The position numbers and the translations under genes were made by a program. The notes below the pieces were generated by a model. The model saw only the letters and a program-made list of their open reading frames with translations. It was not told where the DNA came from and did no database searches. Positions 1 to 12,855 of a DNA stretch of 64,000 bases are shown piece by piece (positions within the stretch are counted from its first letter, which is position 1; each line of letters opens with the position of its first letter). This DNA comes from Erythrobasidium yunnanense (lineage: Eukaryota; Basidiomycota; Cystobasidiomycetes; Erythrobasidiales; Erythrobasidiaceae): positions 806,001 to 870,000 of the forward strand of contig BCJC01000003.1 in assembly GCA_001600175.1 (NCBI GenBank), written 5' to 3'.

Positions 1-1051
1 CGAATCAGTACAAGACTGAGTGCCCGTGATGTGCGCTTACCCCCAGATACCGACAGTATCGCCCTCAGATACTCCGGTATCAACGACACAATGATAGCTG
101 CAAATTTGGTCAGCTAGCTCAAGATTAGCAGGGGCATTCTCAATTTACGATGTTGCTAAGGCACAAATCGGGTTAGCTTTGGCAGAATCACAAAGTACAT
201 GCACTTACGTAGCACATCCGATAGGTAGATAGCCTCCTCATCGCTGACATCGTCGGGAATGGGCAGGCAGTTCACCTCTCCGTGAGGTACCTTGACGTAT
301 TCAGCTTGACCACCTGGGAAGCCACCCGTGAAGTGGCTGTACCCGACTGTGGATCGAAGTCAGATCTATCCGTCACGCAAAGCTTGGCAACCTACAGAAT
401 CCAGCATCTCGACCACCATAAGCGGTCTGCATAAGGCTGGAAGGGTTCGTGTTCTCGCAGAAGGAGGAAAGCTTCTTCTCGCAGTAGCGGCAGTGACCGC
501 ATGCGATCTGGAAACTGACGACTACTCGTTGGCCAGGCTTCAGATTCTTCACATTGGGTCCGACTTTATCGATTTTCTGTCAACGCGTTCGCACGCCTCA
601 GCTGCAGCATTAAAGCAATCTAGAAGAGGACATACACCACAGAACTCGTGCTGCGAATGAAGGATTAGCCAGTTATATGTCGTTTCGCGTGTCAGGACTC
701 ACTCCTAGGATATCGCCGCTTTGCAGTGCAACGATTTCGGAATGGTACACTGCAGATCTGATTCAGTAAATATCATTGGGCCTGTCTCAGCTCTGCGTAC
801 AGTGCAGATCAGATCCTACGAGGCGAGTATGGTCAGAGAAGTCTCCGGATGTTTTATCTTATCTGAAAGCGCGTACCACAGATGGTTGTACCAGTTACTT
901 TGAGGATAATATCGTCGTCCTGGGTGATATCGGGGATGGGCGCGTCGATAACCTTGACATTTGCGTTTCCGAACCAAGCGAGAGCTCTCATCGTCTCGCC
1001 GCCAGGTCTGTGCTTGTAGCCTGGCTTGACTTCGCTGGGAGCGTCTCCCAT
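1..1051 (-). CDS. Zinc-type alcohol/formaldehyde dehydrogenase-like protein, 5' part (runs off the window)
   Basis: This is a medium-chain NAD(P)-dependent zinc dehydrogenase of the fungal alcohol / glutathione-independent formaldehyde dehydrogenase type. Reading leftward, short exons give MRALAWFG near the start, then CGSDLHLYHSEI and GDILGHEFCG (catalytic zinc Cys and the GHE motif), then CGHCRYCEKK...FCENTN (the structural-zinc cysteines) and FPGGQAEYVKVPHGEVN. Introns interrupt the gene after the CG of CGSD, inside LHLYH, after GDILG and within the following segment. The start ATG at 1051 is chosen because an in-frame stop lies shortly upstream; the Met at MRALAW is an alternative. The coenzyme-binding half lies beyond base 1. 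The gene is in tandem with the flavin monooxygenase upstream, and both could act on aromatic or alcohol substrates; that link is inference. Confidence 0.85.
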
Positions 1052-1451
1052 GTAGTTCTGGACGGCACTGCACCATTTCCATCAGTATTCAAGTTGTTCC
1101 GAGATATAGCCAAGGGCCCACTTTGCGATAGCTGCAAATCAGGCACCAAAAGTCAGTCTACATTGTCATCCTGATTTAGAGAGAAGCCGGACGCACTTTG
1201 CATGTTTCCTTTGGTCTTGAAAGTGATAGGAAGGAAAGCAAGAAGCACTCCAACTCTGTCAGCTTCGCGAGACTCTGCAGGATCGGCACAACTTCGCCAT
1301 GATGTAATCACATGAACACGTGACTCTCGGCTGAGATGCGTTCAAGCTCGAACAGACAGGAACACGGCAGCGACGAGAGGAGAACGGAAGAGAGCTACTG
1401 GAACAGAGACAGCAAGAGGTACAGAGGTAGCACATAGCCCGCCGAAAGCCG

Positions 1452-3949
1452 CTACGCTGCAGCGACCATAAAGCTCTCGAAAAAGTCGCCTATGCTCTCG
1501 CCTTCTTCCATGCCATATACGCCAGCGACGTGCTGGTCTGGTCTGACTATGATCACACATCCTGCAGTAGGATCTATCCCATAGCCCTCGTAGGCTTTCC
1601 CATCGCCATTGTGATAAGAAGGCTCATCGCAGAAGAGAGTATCGAAAGCTATAATCCATATCAGCTGACTGTCGTACAAATTGACCAAAGGATAACATTC
1701 ACCTCTGACCCCATGAGGTTTACGCTCTGGTAGAAGAATAGGCGGTAGCTCTGCCCACCTATCCTGCACGAAGCGGTGAGGCGATGCGAACACTGTCAAA
1801 ATCTGGATTACCGAATCGATGTCCTCGGTGGCTGGTGTGAAGCGCCGAGAAGGTCCATTTGAAGAGCCGAGACAGTTGCACAATACCTGCAGTCTATCAG
1901 CGCAATCGGGTTTCTGCAGGTCTCCCGCGAAGACTAGAGGATCTGGTTAGGGATTTCCGACTGGTATCGCTCGGATAGCTCTTACCGATGATCCTCCACC
2001 GCCCGTCTGCCTTAACACATGCTTGTAACTGTATTGCGTGTGCGTTGCTTGCACCCACTACCTGAAAGTTGAGCAGATGCTGAAAAGTACGGAATCAGTC
2101 CGTAGCTACGCTCATGACTCATAATCTAGGTAGCTTACCGAGCCAATTATAACGGATCTTGCCAACTTGTCCGCATTCTTTTGAGTATCGGTGATTAGGA
2201 GATTTGGCTTGTAAATTACGCCAGTCCCGCTTGTATACTTGATGGACTGATCCCATGCCTTCTTCAGATCTTCGGGACTAGCTGGAGTTCCTTCAGCCTT
2301 GCCTGAGAACATGCGGGACCACTTGTAGTCGAAGTCGATGAGCTGCTGTGCGGTCGCATGGCGCTCTTGTTGGTCTGACAAACATTGTCAATATGTAATA
2401 GGTGTATAGAGTGTCGAGACGCATCCTACATGTATCCAAAATGTCAGGAACAGCCCGGCCATTCAGAACCATCGCCAATTTCCAGCCTAGATTGAAGGTA
2501 TCGGCCATCGAAATGTTCATACCCTGTCCGGCTTTCGGCGAATGCGTATGGACGCTATCACCCGCCAGGAATACTCTGTTGCCATGGGCAGAGAAGGTAT
2601 CGCAGACTCGTTGACCGATCTCGTACACGGTCCACCAGTCTACATAGGCGAACTCGATATTGTACGGCTGTACCACTTGCTGCGTTTTCGCTATAAGCTT
2701 TTCTAGACTTGCGTCGGAGCGGTTCATGCGTGTTCCGGCGTCTAGAGTGCCCATTTGCGTGTATACTCTGACCATGCCTTCTTCGCGAGGCACCATCAGG
2801 ACCCAGCCGTACTCAGCTGAGTGGATGGCGTTCTTCATTCGAAGCGTCGGTAGCTGCTCGAGAGTATCAGCTAAGTGACTATGCCGTTCGATCGCTGCTT
2901 ACATCGCTTTTGATGATAGCATCGAATGCTCCCCAATATTCATTGGCTGAATCACCTTTGAGCTCAAGACCAAGAGTTCTACTTCTTCCTTAGTGGAAGA
3001 CGGAGGAACAGAAGGGCAAAGGCACTTACCTGCGCACCCAAGATCGTGCGCCGTCGCAGCCGACAATGAATTTGCACTGTATCTCTTCGGTTTCTTCTGT
3101 CTCTTGTGGGGCAGATTCTTCATGGTTGAAGAGATTTGAGCGATACAGACCACTCTGTGCATCCCCATTTGCCCATTCCTTAGGCGCTGGTAGCTTGTTG
3201 ACCTTGAGTGTGAGAGGGTAGGAATCAGGAGCAAAGTCGCCTATGTCTCCGTCGGCAGCTAATGAGCTGGGAGCTGTAAGACGTTCCACAGACAGCTTGT
3301 CTGTCGGCGTATCGAATCAGCCGGAGCCTTTAAGTGGAGCAGACCGTACGTACTTAAGCTCTCCATGGCTTGCATGAAGATGGCCTCCACGCGATCTTGC
3401 CCGAGGTTGACATGCCGCACCCATGATAGTCCAGGAAGAGTCTGAGAAGGTTGTGTTAATCTAGCCTTTAAGCTGTCAGGTGCTCCTCACATCTACAACT
3501 CGGTCAGTCTGTACGATACCCTTGCCCGAAGGGTCAGGGTTCCACATTACGACTTCTGCGCATTCGTGCGATTCGTCGTCGAAACGCGACTTGATGCCCA
3601 TGGCCGCGAAGATCTCGCCAGTCCGGCATTGCAGGCCTGTCAAATATGTTTGAGTTAGCTTGGGCCAGGTTGAGGATAGGTGACGTATAGTTCTACCATC
3701 AGCATGTCCTCGAAGCACAGGGTGCTGGCAGCTTGTCAGCCTTGGAAAAAGCAAGAGCCGAAGGGCATACAGCGGCTTTGTCGATAACACGCGTAGGGAT
3801 TTTGAGCTTCGCTAGCTGAGTCGCAAGCATGAGGCCAGCTAGAAGACGAACATCTTAGCGTTCTGGTCCCTCTGTCTACCGTATATAGCTGTCTTGTTAC
3901 CAGGCCCAGCTCCTACGATGAGCACGTCCGTTCGCGAGGTAGCCGGCAT
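1452..3949 (-). CDS. Phenol 2-monooxygenase-like FAD-dependent hydroxylase
   Basis: This is a flavoprotein aromatic hydroxylase of the phenol 2-monooxygenase family, which uses FAD and NADPH to add oxygen to phenolic rings. The first exon carries DVLIVGAGP; removal of a short intron restores the dinucleotide-binding GAGPAGLMLATQLAKLKI. Middle exons include FIVGCDGARSWVRR (the GD/DG motif). A later exon has FLAGDSVHTHSPKAGQGMN, the second FAD-binding motif. The C-terminal exon ends with VIIVRPDQHVAGVYG, typical of the thioredoxin-like last domain of phenol hydroxylases. At least seven introns are present. The start is the ATG at 3949, directly before the Rossmann strand. The substrate cannot be told from the sequence. 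Confidence 0.88.
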
Positions 3950-4448
3950 AATATGGTATTAGGATGAGAAGGAAAGAGAAGGAAGGAAGAGCTTTGAAAC
4001 GCTGCAGTCTATATCCATATCCTCGTTCCTTGCATGGGATGCATCAAGCCGGCATGTCCGATCGGACTCCAGGCAAAAGGATTGGCGTTCATGACAAATG
4101 CGACTGAGAGCGTCAGCAAGTCACGCAGCTACATTGTACGAGAGTGTGAGTGGGGAGAGCACGCAGTCCAGAAGTAAAGAGCTCGTGAGAGCTTGATAAG
4201 GGTTTCGTGTTTAACGATCGCAACGGAATGTCGCTATTTACATGCTAAGTGACTCTATACACAATACTTAACGACAATGACACGACTGCTTCTTCAACTG
4301 CTCCTTCACTTTGCCGACTTCAGCGCTTCTTGACCTCTATCTACCAAACGACTGCTCTTACCAATACTTCTCCGCCTTTACTTTATGGAGAAGCTTCCCA
4401 CCGACAACATGAAAGTATTGAAACACACAGCACAGATGCTGATATAGA
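3950..4448. other. Intergenic region between the monooxygenase start and the HMG gene end
   Basis: About 500 bases upstream of the monooxygenase, so it should hold that gene's promoter plus the 3' flank of the HMG-box gene. The only sizeable reading frame overlaps the HMG 3' exon and has no support. No RNA gene or repeat was seen. Confidence 0.5.
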
Positions 4449-6237
4449 TCACGGGAATGAATAGCCATTAGACGAAGTACTATGCCCCCGATTTTGTTCA
4501 GGCTGAGAGATCAGTCAGTATGAGCGGTACGGCTTTTCGATTGCAATATAACTTACCAGTGTGCCAGAAGGATCGTGAAGGAAAGAATCAAAGACTGTGG
4601 TATGCGTCCGGTTGTGGAGATCAAGGAGGAAGTCGCCCAGCGGAACGCCCGTAAAGTCGTCCGGCTTCACCCTGAGGTTGCAGAAAGGAAGCATCCAGCT
4701 AGGCAGATGCAGTTGCTCATATCGTGTGACGGTCGGCATTGCTTGAGGAGCGGGAACTGACGTCTGCGGCATTGTCGGTAGCACCCAGTGTGGAGCCTCT
4801 ATCTGATTCTGACAAACAGACGAGAGTAGCATCAGTCTAGGTGGACTCAATCGCCCAGAGTATGATATAACGCACCTCCATCTGCACATACTGGACAGGT
4901 TGACCATCGCCAGAAGAAGGTGCGGCCGACGGCCCAGCGGATGGCACCAGCCCCCAAGGCAAGCAAGCCAAAGAGGCCGGTGGGATATTGAAGTTAATCT
5001 CAGGTGATACCGTTGCTGATGGCGTGCGGAACGTCGACCATGTACTCTCATTGATAGCTGGTTGGAACAGCGTACTGGGAATATGTGCGTTCTGACCCTG
5101 TGGAGAACGCGATGAAGAGGCCTGACCTGAGTGTCCTTGCGGCCGATAACCACCAAAGAGCTCGATCGCGCTCGAGTTTCGTCGACCGAGCGTAGAGTTG
5201 AGTCCGGTAGAAGGAGGTTGAAGGCTAGCATCGTAGACGGTTCTTTTGGTGGACGGATTTGGATTGTGGTGATGTTGATGTTGTGTTGGGAATGTGTAAT
5301 TGAGGTCGTTTGAGGGGCCTGCCACAGCTTGCGGCAGACCACCTGTGGTGGTCGGTCGGTGCAACATGACAGCGTTCCTGTCCGAATAGCTAGGTCCGAC
5401 GTTTGTGGGCTCTGCAACGACTCTGATATCACTGCTTGACTCGGCAGATGACGGTCTTGTCTTGTTTCGTGGAGAGGTAGTGGTGCGGGCTCGCTTCGGT
5501 AGGGAAGCCTCTTGCTGGCCTTTGTGCGCATCTTGCGAGCTCGGTGACACCTTGCGCTGCTTCCTACTGAATTTCCAGTCTGCAGGGTAAAGACTCAGCA
5601 TCATCTGGCGGGTAGCGAAGCTGATATTGAAGCGTACCTGGATGCTTGGCGGCATGTTCCTCGCGTGCCTGGTCTGAGAGACGTTCATAGTATGTTCGCG
5701 TGGCCTGAGATTCGTGCTTCCAGTCGTGCCCGAACTGTTTCGACAGGTCTGCCTGAGTCGGCTTTGGATCGCCTTCACGCATGGCCGCCCGCATAGAGGC
5801 TATCCGGTCTGACCGATAGAGGATCCACGCGTTTGATGGTCTAGGTATCTTCTTTCCTTCCACCGGTTTCGCAGGTACTTGAGCTACTTGCTGGTATACT
5901 CCTTGATTTGCTTCCTCCGCGTTTAGATTTCCCTGCACCCAGACTTCGCCATTCTCTGTTGGCGGTTGGAGCTGCTTATTGCCGACAGATTCGTTCCTTC
6001 CTACGTAGTCTACACTCTGTCCTTGTGTATCGAATGGGCTCAGAGAGCCGCCATCGGCAGTAGGTGTATAGAGGTAGGAGCTATCGCTGCTCTCTTCTGT
6101 CTGCGTTCTATAGTGTAGAGGTGGTTTGACTGTCATTGCATTGGCGTCTGAGGGTGCATCTCCCTCTTCCTGCTTTTTCGAGAGTCAGCCGATGATTCCT
6201 CCAGGAGAACGAAGTCAAGGAAGCGTACCCTTCGCAT
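4449..6237 (-). CDS. MATA-type HMG-box transcription factor
   Basis: This is a sequence-specific HMG-box regulator. The box starts at IPRPSNAWILYRSDR and continues through LSKQFGHDWKHE and ARTYYERL-like helices to AAKHPDWKFSRK; the last part is only made after removing an intron between KHP and WKF. This MATA_HMG form is found in fungal mating and pheromone-response regulators such as Prf1 and Ste11-like proteins. A long Ser/Pro/His/Asn-rich tail follows. A two-residue-plus first exon (MRR) is joined through an intron with a GCTGAC branch site to EEGDAP, so the start is at 6237 rather than the internal Met at 6136. Two further introns lead to the last exon, ending in GYSFP. Whether it controls mating, meiosis or something else is not shown here. 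Confidence 0.82.
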
Positions 6238-7915
6238 CAGTAAGAATTTGAGGAAGCTGAGAAACCGAGATCACACAGGTAGTATACCCGATGACAGGGT
6301 CCTAAGAGATTTTAGGAATAAGATTGCCGATTTCTGAGACACGACGGCCCTCGCCGTGGAAGACCGACTTCACACGCAGGGAGAGAAGGAGACGCCAGAG
6401 GTAGACCTGAAATGTGTACAGTACACAGTACAAGCGAAGTAGATAGAGCTTGCGCTGCTGCTGTTGCCTTGCAGAGATGAAAGGACGGCCCGGTGGTGTT
6501 TTGGAACGGTAAGCTCGTCGGCAATGGGGAGTTCGTACTCGATGGAGAGTGTTGATTTTCGCGATGGTCGAGTAGTCCTAATGAATTATAATGGGGTGCC
6601 AAAGCGTCTGACAGCTGTCACAAAAGTGCTCGACTCGTGTTGGGCTGCTTGCAACAACAGGCCGCAGCTGCTTCGACTCCCTTCTATTACTCGGTGGGCC
6701 CGCCGGCTGCGTATTTTCCAGAGCCCACAGTCACACCGACGCGTCTAGCTCCGCTGCATGTGTACATACTCTGATAACAGCCAAGAGCTTTTCCGATACA
6801 TTAGAGCGTTACCCCGCCGAAGGAGGTCGGACTCCGGCATCAATATCGGCACCGTATTGACTGGGTGACAATCCCAAAACTTAAGGCACTGCGAACAAAA
6901 GGGTTTGCACACGATACAAAAGAAGGAGCCGGTTGGAACAAAAGGCAAACCTACTGAAAAGGATCCAATGTATCAAAAGGAGGGCCTAGGCTGTCATCGA
7001 CGCTTTCCACTTGTCTTCCACGCTCCCCCATTTCGAGCATCACCTTAAACGATAACGCCTTCGGCGGAAACAAGCAAACGACTATGTATTCTCTCTCGAG
7101 CCGGAGGAGTCCCTGGATCATCTGAACCGTGATGGTGTGGCCATAACCAGCGCGTCGATGGGTCTGTCTTCGAGAGATTCAAAACATGTCAAGCGACGCG
7201 GACTCACGATCAACGGTCTCATGGTCATGGAGACTGTTTCGCCGACGAGCATCTGACGATCTTTATAACGCTGGCACGAGTTGCGAAATAGCAACACATG
7301 CAGAAGGATCGTCGCGGACTAATTTAAAGTCATAGAAAGTTAGCAGGGGACGCTTCTCTCGGAGCATTCCCAGCATAGCCATGTCATACCTACTCCAGCT
7401 TTGGAGTATACGAGTTACGTGTCCACGGGCCATACGGTATGATGTGCCCATCAAAACAGGCTAAAAGGCTGCGCGTCTCCGGACTATGCTATGGAGGCCA
7501 GGAGGAAGGGCTCCCTCCCTGTCAATATCATCATCTTTGTTGTGCTGGCCCGATATCACCGTGCTCCCGGGTGACGAAAGAAGAACGGATCGATGGAATG
7601 GCGCAGTGCCAACATAGAAGAGTCGGATATAGAATCACCTAGCCTCGATTGTGCATTGACAGGTGGTTGTCGACGTCGCTGTATGTGTACGCGGTACTGG
7701 CGTAGGCGTAGACTAGCTTAGGTGCATGATATCGAAAGCTTTACAGTAAGCCGAGAGAGACATTGGGAATGACTGCAGCAGAAGAAATGCAGCAGAATGA
7801 GAGGAAGAATGTCATATCTGGTCATGGCTGCTGAAGTAGGTTTGAGGATGTTTGCGACAGCGACCTATCTTGTTGCCTTGCCTCAGACGCATAGATCATC
7901 CAACGGACGCCAAAG
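6238..7915. other. Long intergenic region between divergent HMG and fimbrin genes
   Basis: About 1.7 kb with no supported gene. Reading frames here are short, overlap on both strands and resemble no family I know. It is the shared upstream region of the HMG-box gene (minus) and fimbrin (plus). A long upstream region is common for fungal regulators of this class, so it may hold operator sites, a 5' UTR or a non-coding transcript; none is proven. Confidence 0.5.
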
Positions 7916-10588
7916 ATGTCGGTCTTCAAGCTTCAGCGTCGTTTCCCAGACATCCAGCAGCAAGAGCTTGTGCGTAGTATCTCAGATCATAGCCAGCTGG
8001 GAGGATCAGGCTGACGTCGCCGGGTGCTCGGCGATGCTGTAGATGCAGCTCATTTCGTCGTTCAAGTAGGTCTACGCTATTCCAGGAAGCTTTGAAGTCC
8101 TGATGTGGAACGTACTATCAGCGCCCTGGACGTTCAAGGCAAGGAATCGGTCGACCGCCAGGAAGTAGCGACGGCGCTCGCATCTCAAGGCGTCGGAACC
8201 TACGACCAAGTTCGCGAAACCCTCAAAGAAGTACAGGTTGATGCTACGTAAGCTACCACAATCAAGAGCGAGCCTAGTTGTGACCGACTTTGGCTGGCCT
8301 GCATATGACGCTGACCGGTCATAGCCTCTTCGTTTCTACGTACTTCGCTAACAGCTCGTTCGCAGCGGTCGTGTCGCATTAGACGACTATGTCGACCTGG
8401 TATCAAAGCTCAAAGCGAAGCAAGGCTCTGGAAATCGAGGTCCCGCATTCCAAGGCAGACCGGGCGTGCAGAGCGAGAAGAAGGCTGTCTTGGGAGGCGC
8501 GACCATGACATCTAGTCATACAATAGATCAGGAAGAGTGCCTACAGTTGTCGACCCAGTGAAGCCGAGTCTAAAGGCTGAAGCTTGTGTTCCGCAGGAAG
8601 AGCGAGTTCACAAGGCATATCAACGGCGTACGTGCTGTTTGAAGCGCACCATGTATCGTCTAATCCTGTTCATCAGGTATTGGCCGGCGACAGTGACATT
8701 GGAGACCGCCTACCTATTCCAACGGACACTATGCAGCTATTTGACGAGACCAGAGGTGAGCCCTCTAGCCAGCTGCTTGATGTCAAGTGCTCACCAGTAC
8801 TTCAGATGGTCTGCTCCTCTCAAAGCTCATCAACGACTCGGTTCCTGACACAATCGACGAGCGAGTCCTGAACAAGCCGACCAGCAAAACTCATAGACGC
8901 ATTCCTTCGCAGCCGACTGCTTCGCCAGCGCAAAGCGGAGGTCCGAAAGCTCTCAACAACTTTCAAATGACTGAGAACAACAATATAGTCATCTCTTCAG
9001 CGAAGGCGATTGGCTGCAGCGTGGTGAACGTTGGCTCGGCCGATCTGATCGAGGGCAGAGAGCATCTGGTCCTTGGTCTTATCTGGCAGATTATACGTAG
9101 AGGACTGCTCAGCAAGATTGACATCAAGCTGCATCCGGAATTGTATCGCCTTCTTGAAGATGGCGAAACCCTGGACCAGTTCCTGCGTCTGCCCCCGGAT
9201 CAAATCCTTCTCAGATGGTTCAACTTTCATCTCAAAGCTGCTAATTGGCCAAAGCGGTAAGTTGCAAGTCGAGACAGGTCTTTGCGAACCATTTCTTAGT
9301 ATCTTTCTCTCAGGGTCCACAACTTTTCGAAAGACGTGTCTGACGGTGAAAACTACACTGTTCTTCTGAACCAACTCAAGCCCAATGAATGCTCCCGGTC
9401 ACCTTTGCAGACCCGCGACGTCAACCAGCGCGCTAGTGAGGTGCGTTTAATTTTCGGCAAGCCAGGCACCCACCCCGCCCTCGGCAAATTTTGGCACCTG
9501 TCAAAATTCTGGCTTATCTGATATGGATGTGCTCATCTTCAGGTTCTAGACAACGCGGACCGCATAGGATGCCGTAAATACCTCACCTCCAAGTCACTAG
9601 TCGCGGGTAATCCTAAGCTCAATCTGGCCTTCGTGGCAAACCTCTTCAACACCTGGCCTGGACTCGAGGTACGGAACTCAGATCACTGTGAAGCACATAG
9701 TATGTGTACTTTTGCTCACTCTTGCCAATTGCGCAGCCTCTGGAGGAGACCGAGCGACCTGAAATCGAAGACTTTGATGCCGAGGGAGAGCGGGAAGCTC
9801 GAGTCTTTACGCTCTGGCTCAACTCGCTAGAAGTAGATCCTGCGGTCAACAACTTGTTCGATGACTTGCGCGACGGTGTAGTCATCCTACAAGCCTTCGA
9901 CAAGATCATCCCAGGATCAGTCATATGGCGCAGAGTGTCCAAGCCAAAGATCGTCGAGCAGCCGGTTGAGCTCGCAGAGGGCGAAGAACCCAAGCCGCCT
10001 CTTTCTAGGTTCAAGATGGTAGAAAATACCAATTATGGAGTGGAGCTCGCGAAGGCAAATCGCATGCACATTGTCGGCATACAAGGTGCAGACATTGTGG
10101 ATGGCTCAAAAACCCTTACTCTGGGTCTCGTATGGCAGCTGATGCGCATGAACATCATCAAGACGCTTGCGAGCTTGAGTAAGAATGGGCGAGAAGTGAC
10201 GGACAGCGACATCGTCCGGTGGGCGAACGACACAGTCAAGAGCGGGGGCAAATCGTCGACCATGAAGAGCTTTAAGGACTCGAACAACAAGAATGCTATC
10301 TTCTTCCTCGACCTCCTCGATTCGCTCAAGCCTGGATACGTCGACTATTCGCTCGTTTACCAAGGCAAGACAGACGAGGAGTGTCGCTTGAACGCAAAGC
10401 TGGCTATATCCATTGCAAGAAAGGTACGTGCCCGCCTATGCAGGAGTTGCGATTCGCTTTGGCTAAGATTGCGCCCCGAAATCTAGCTGGGCTCTCTTAT
10501 ATTCCTAACCCCTGAAGATATTGTCGAGCTACGGGCTAAGCTCATCCTCACCTTCGTTGGATCTCTCATGGCCTTGCAGATCAAATAA
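7916..10588 (+). CDS. SAC6: Fimbrin (plastin), actin-bundling protein
   Basis: Fimbrin cross-links actin filaments in endocytic patches and cables. The start ATG at 7916 opens [18 protein letters not shown], followed after short introns by two EF-hand-like segments ([15 protein letters not shown] and [16 protein letters not shown]). Four calponin-homology domains follow. Diagnostic pieces are [103 protein letters not shown] and [12 protein letters not shown]-like [16 protein letters not shown]. The last exon, reached by splicing after SIARK, gives [17 protein letters not shown] and ends at 10588. At least nine introns are present. Both EF-hands look weak in calcium-binding residues; that is an impression, not a measurement. 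Confidence 0.93.
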
Positions 10589-10788
10589 GGTTGATATGAC
10601 AATTGATCATTGGCAATTGATAGTAGGATACGAGGAGCGCTCAACCACATGTCTTAAGCTCTAAAAATTTGTAAGGTAGCTAGTCTCAAACCATATGGAC
10701 ACCACAGAAGGTTGCGAACGTGAATCGGCAATTCTATCTTTGCTTCAGCTTGAGACTTGAGCAATCGCAACCCAGTCGATGCCGGCTG

Positions 10789-12639
10789 ATGAACGCCATC
10801 TCGCTGTTGAGCGGATGGAGCGGGAGCAGCGAAGATCAGCAGCAGCAGACTGCTATATCATCGAATTCAGCTGCCGCACCTCGCGGTAGTAGGCGTACCC
10901 GCCGAAGCAGGACGAACGTTCGCAGGCAACTCAGCGACATCAGCGATGAAGACGACGACCCTGCTAGAATCAGCGCAGCAGGAAGTCGCAATACTGAATG
11001 GCAACCAGAAGGTTTGCTCAAGTCGCCAGGAGCGAAGGCGTACGAAGAGTTGGGGTCAACAAACATATCGACAATCGCGCATCCAGATTCGCAGCTCAAT
11101 CATACATATGACAATGTCGAAGATACATCAGGCTATGCCTCATCGTCTGCGATACCGCCTTCAGAACTCCCCTTGGTCTCGGCTTCCGAGGCCTCACCAA
11201 TTGATATCGAAATAGAAGCTTCGGGGGAAGACGTGCTTTCACAAGATACTGCAATGGTAGCTGCAAGCTCTGCGGCCCCTGCCCCGCCAGCAACAAGCTC
11301 GCAAGCATCTCTCGGAGATAATGCTGAAGATGCGGCTCATCTGCATCGTCAGCGCCTGGCAAAGTCGCGCTTTCTTGCTCGGTCATGGCCAGCAAGGTGT
11401 GCCGTGCGCTTCTATGTTCTTCTTCGACGGTTTCTTGCTCTCTTCGGCTTGCGACTGCCCTACGTCCAGACACCCAGCATAGACAGCATCTCTTCCCAGT
11501 CCCATATGCTGGCACACGCAGTGCCAGACCATCCTCCTTCGTACACAGAAGCGACTAGCGCTACTTCGGAGCGGACTGCACAGACACAGGAGCCGGCAAA
11601 AGGTCAGCTCAAGTCCAGATGGCGATTCCCAGGACTGCCAGGCTCTAAACGGCGGCTGTCCAAGTCGACAGTAGACGATGTGCCTCCCTATGCTGCGCCC
11701 AAAACCGACACTCGGGATGCCGAGAAAAGCGATTCAGAAGTCACCGATCCAGTGATTATGCCGCGACCGCTTGGAAAAGGGCATGCGAAGACACATTCGA
11801 GGACATCTGCGGCCCAAATAGCGGTAGACAAGCCGAAGATGCTGGTTCTCGATCTCGATGAGACGCTTATTCACTCGACATCTAGGATGGGTTACAACGG
11901 AGGCTATGGTCCAGTAACGCAAGCTGTAGATAACAGGCTAGCCTACAAAGTAGATACGAGCGGCTTGAAGGTGCGAGTGGTTGAGGTAGTGCTGGACGGG
12001 CGGAGTGTGGTGTATCATGTTTACAAACGGCCATGGGTCGACTTCTTCTTGCGAAAGGTAGGGCCACTCAGACACAGACTTCTTGCGAAGCGCTCTAATC
12101 GCGATGTCAGGTCTCATCCTGGTATACAGTCGTCATTTTCACGGCATCGATGCAAGAGTACGCCGATCCCGTCATTGACTGGCTGGACCAGGGCAAGGGC
12201 ATCATCAACGGGCGCTTGTTCAGAGAGTCTTGTACATTCACGAACGGCTCCTATGTCAAGGATCTTTCAATAGTAGATGCGGACCTAGCCCGAGTCTGCC
12301 TTATCGATAATTCGCCAGCCAGCTATGCAAAGAACCGAGGTGAGCTCTTTATCGGGCGCCCATAACCCATTCTCTAGACGCTTATTGTGCATTTCTTCAG
12401 CGAATGGCATTCCGATCGAAGGCTGGATTAACGATCCCAATGATGAAGCATTGCTAGATCTGCTTCCTATGCTGGACAGCCTGCGGTTTACGACGGATGT
12501 CCGGCATATCTTAGGTCTACGCTTAGCATCGACCTCTACCATTCTGCCGGCAAAGTTGAGGAGACCACGTTCGTCGACAGCCGCAAGCAGTGCGAGTACC
12601 GTCACATCAGACGAAGAGGTTCCAATCAGCTCGCAGTAG
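10789..12639 (+). CDS. NEM1: Nem1-like protein phosphatase of the nuclear envelope/ER
   Basis: Nem1, with Spo7, dephosphorylates and activates lipin (Pah1), steering phosphatidate towards triacylglycerol and restraining nuclear membrane growth. The N-terminal half is low-complexity with Ser, Gln and Pro; a hydrophobic stretch around [17 protein letters not shown] fits the membrane anchor. The catalytic FCP1/NIF domain begins at [13 protein letters not shown] (DxDxT signature, near residue 350), continues over an intron into [23 protein letters not shown], then [17 protein letters not shown] and [13 protein letters not shown]. Splicing after KNR restores [10 protein letters not shown]. The start MNAISLLS is preferred over the Met 23 codons upstream because fungal Nem1 proteins open with a similar MNAL/MNAI segment. 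Two introns are present. The 3' end is at 12639. Confidence 0.88.
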
Positions 12640-12855
12640 AAGTAGAGTTGTTCAATTTTGTACGATATCATTCATATCTAGCAATCTAGTTGTCAATCGG
12701 CGCCCAAGGATAGAAGGACCCTGTCGCATTGGAGCTTTTCTTGTCTATTGCAGAATTATCGAATCTAGTCGTTGTAGGCAGTAATCAGAGGGAGAAGGAC
12801 AGTGTTCGAACTGGTGCTCGAGGTGCCTGGAGCTTGGAGATCGGCGCTTGAGTGT

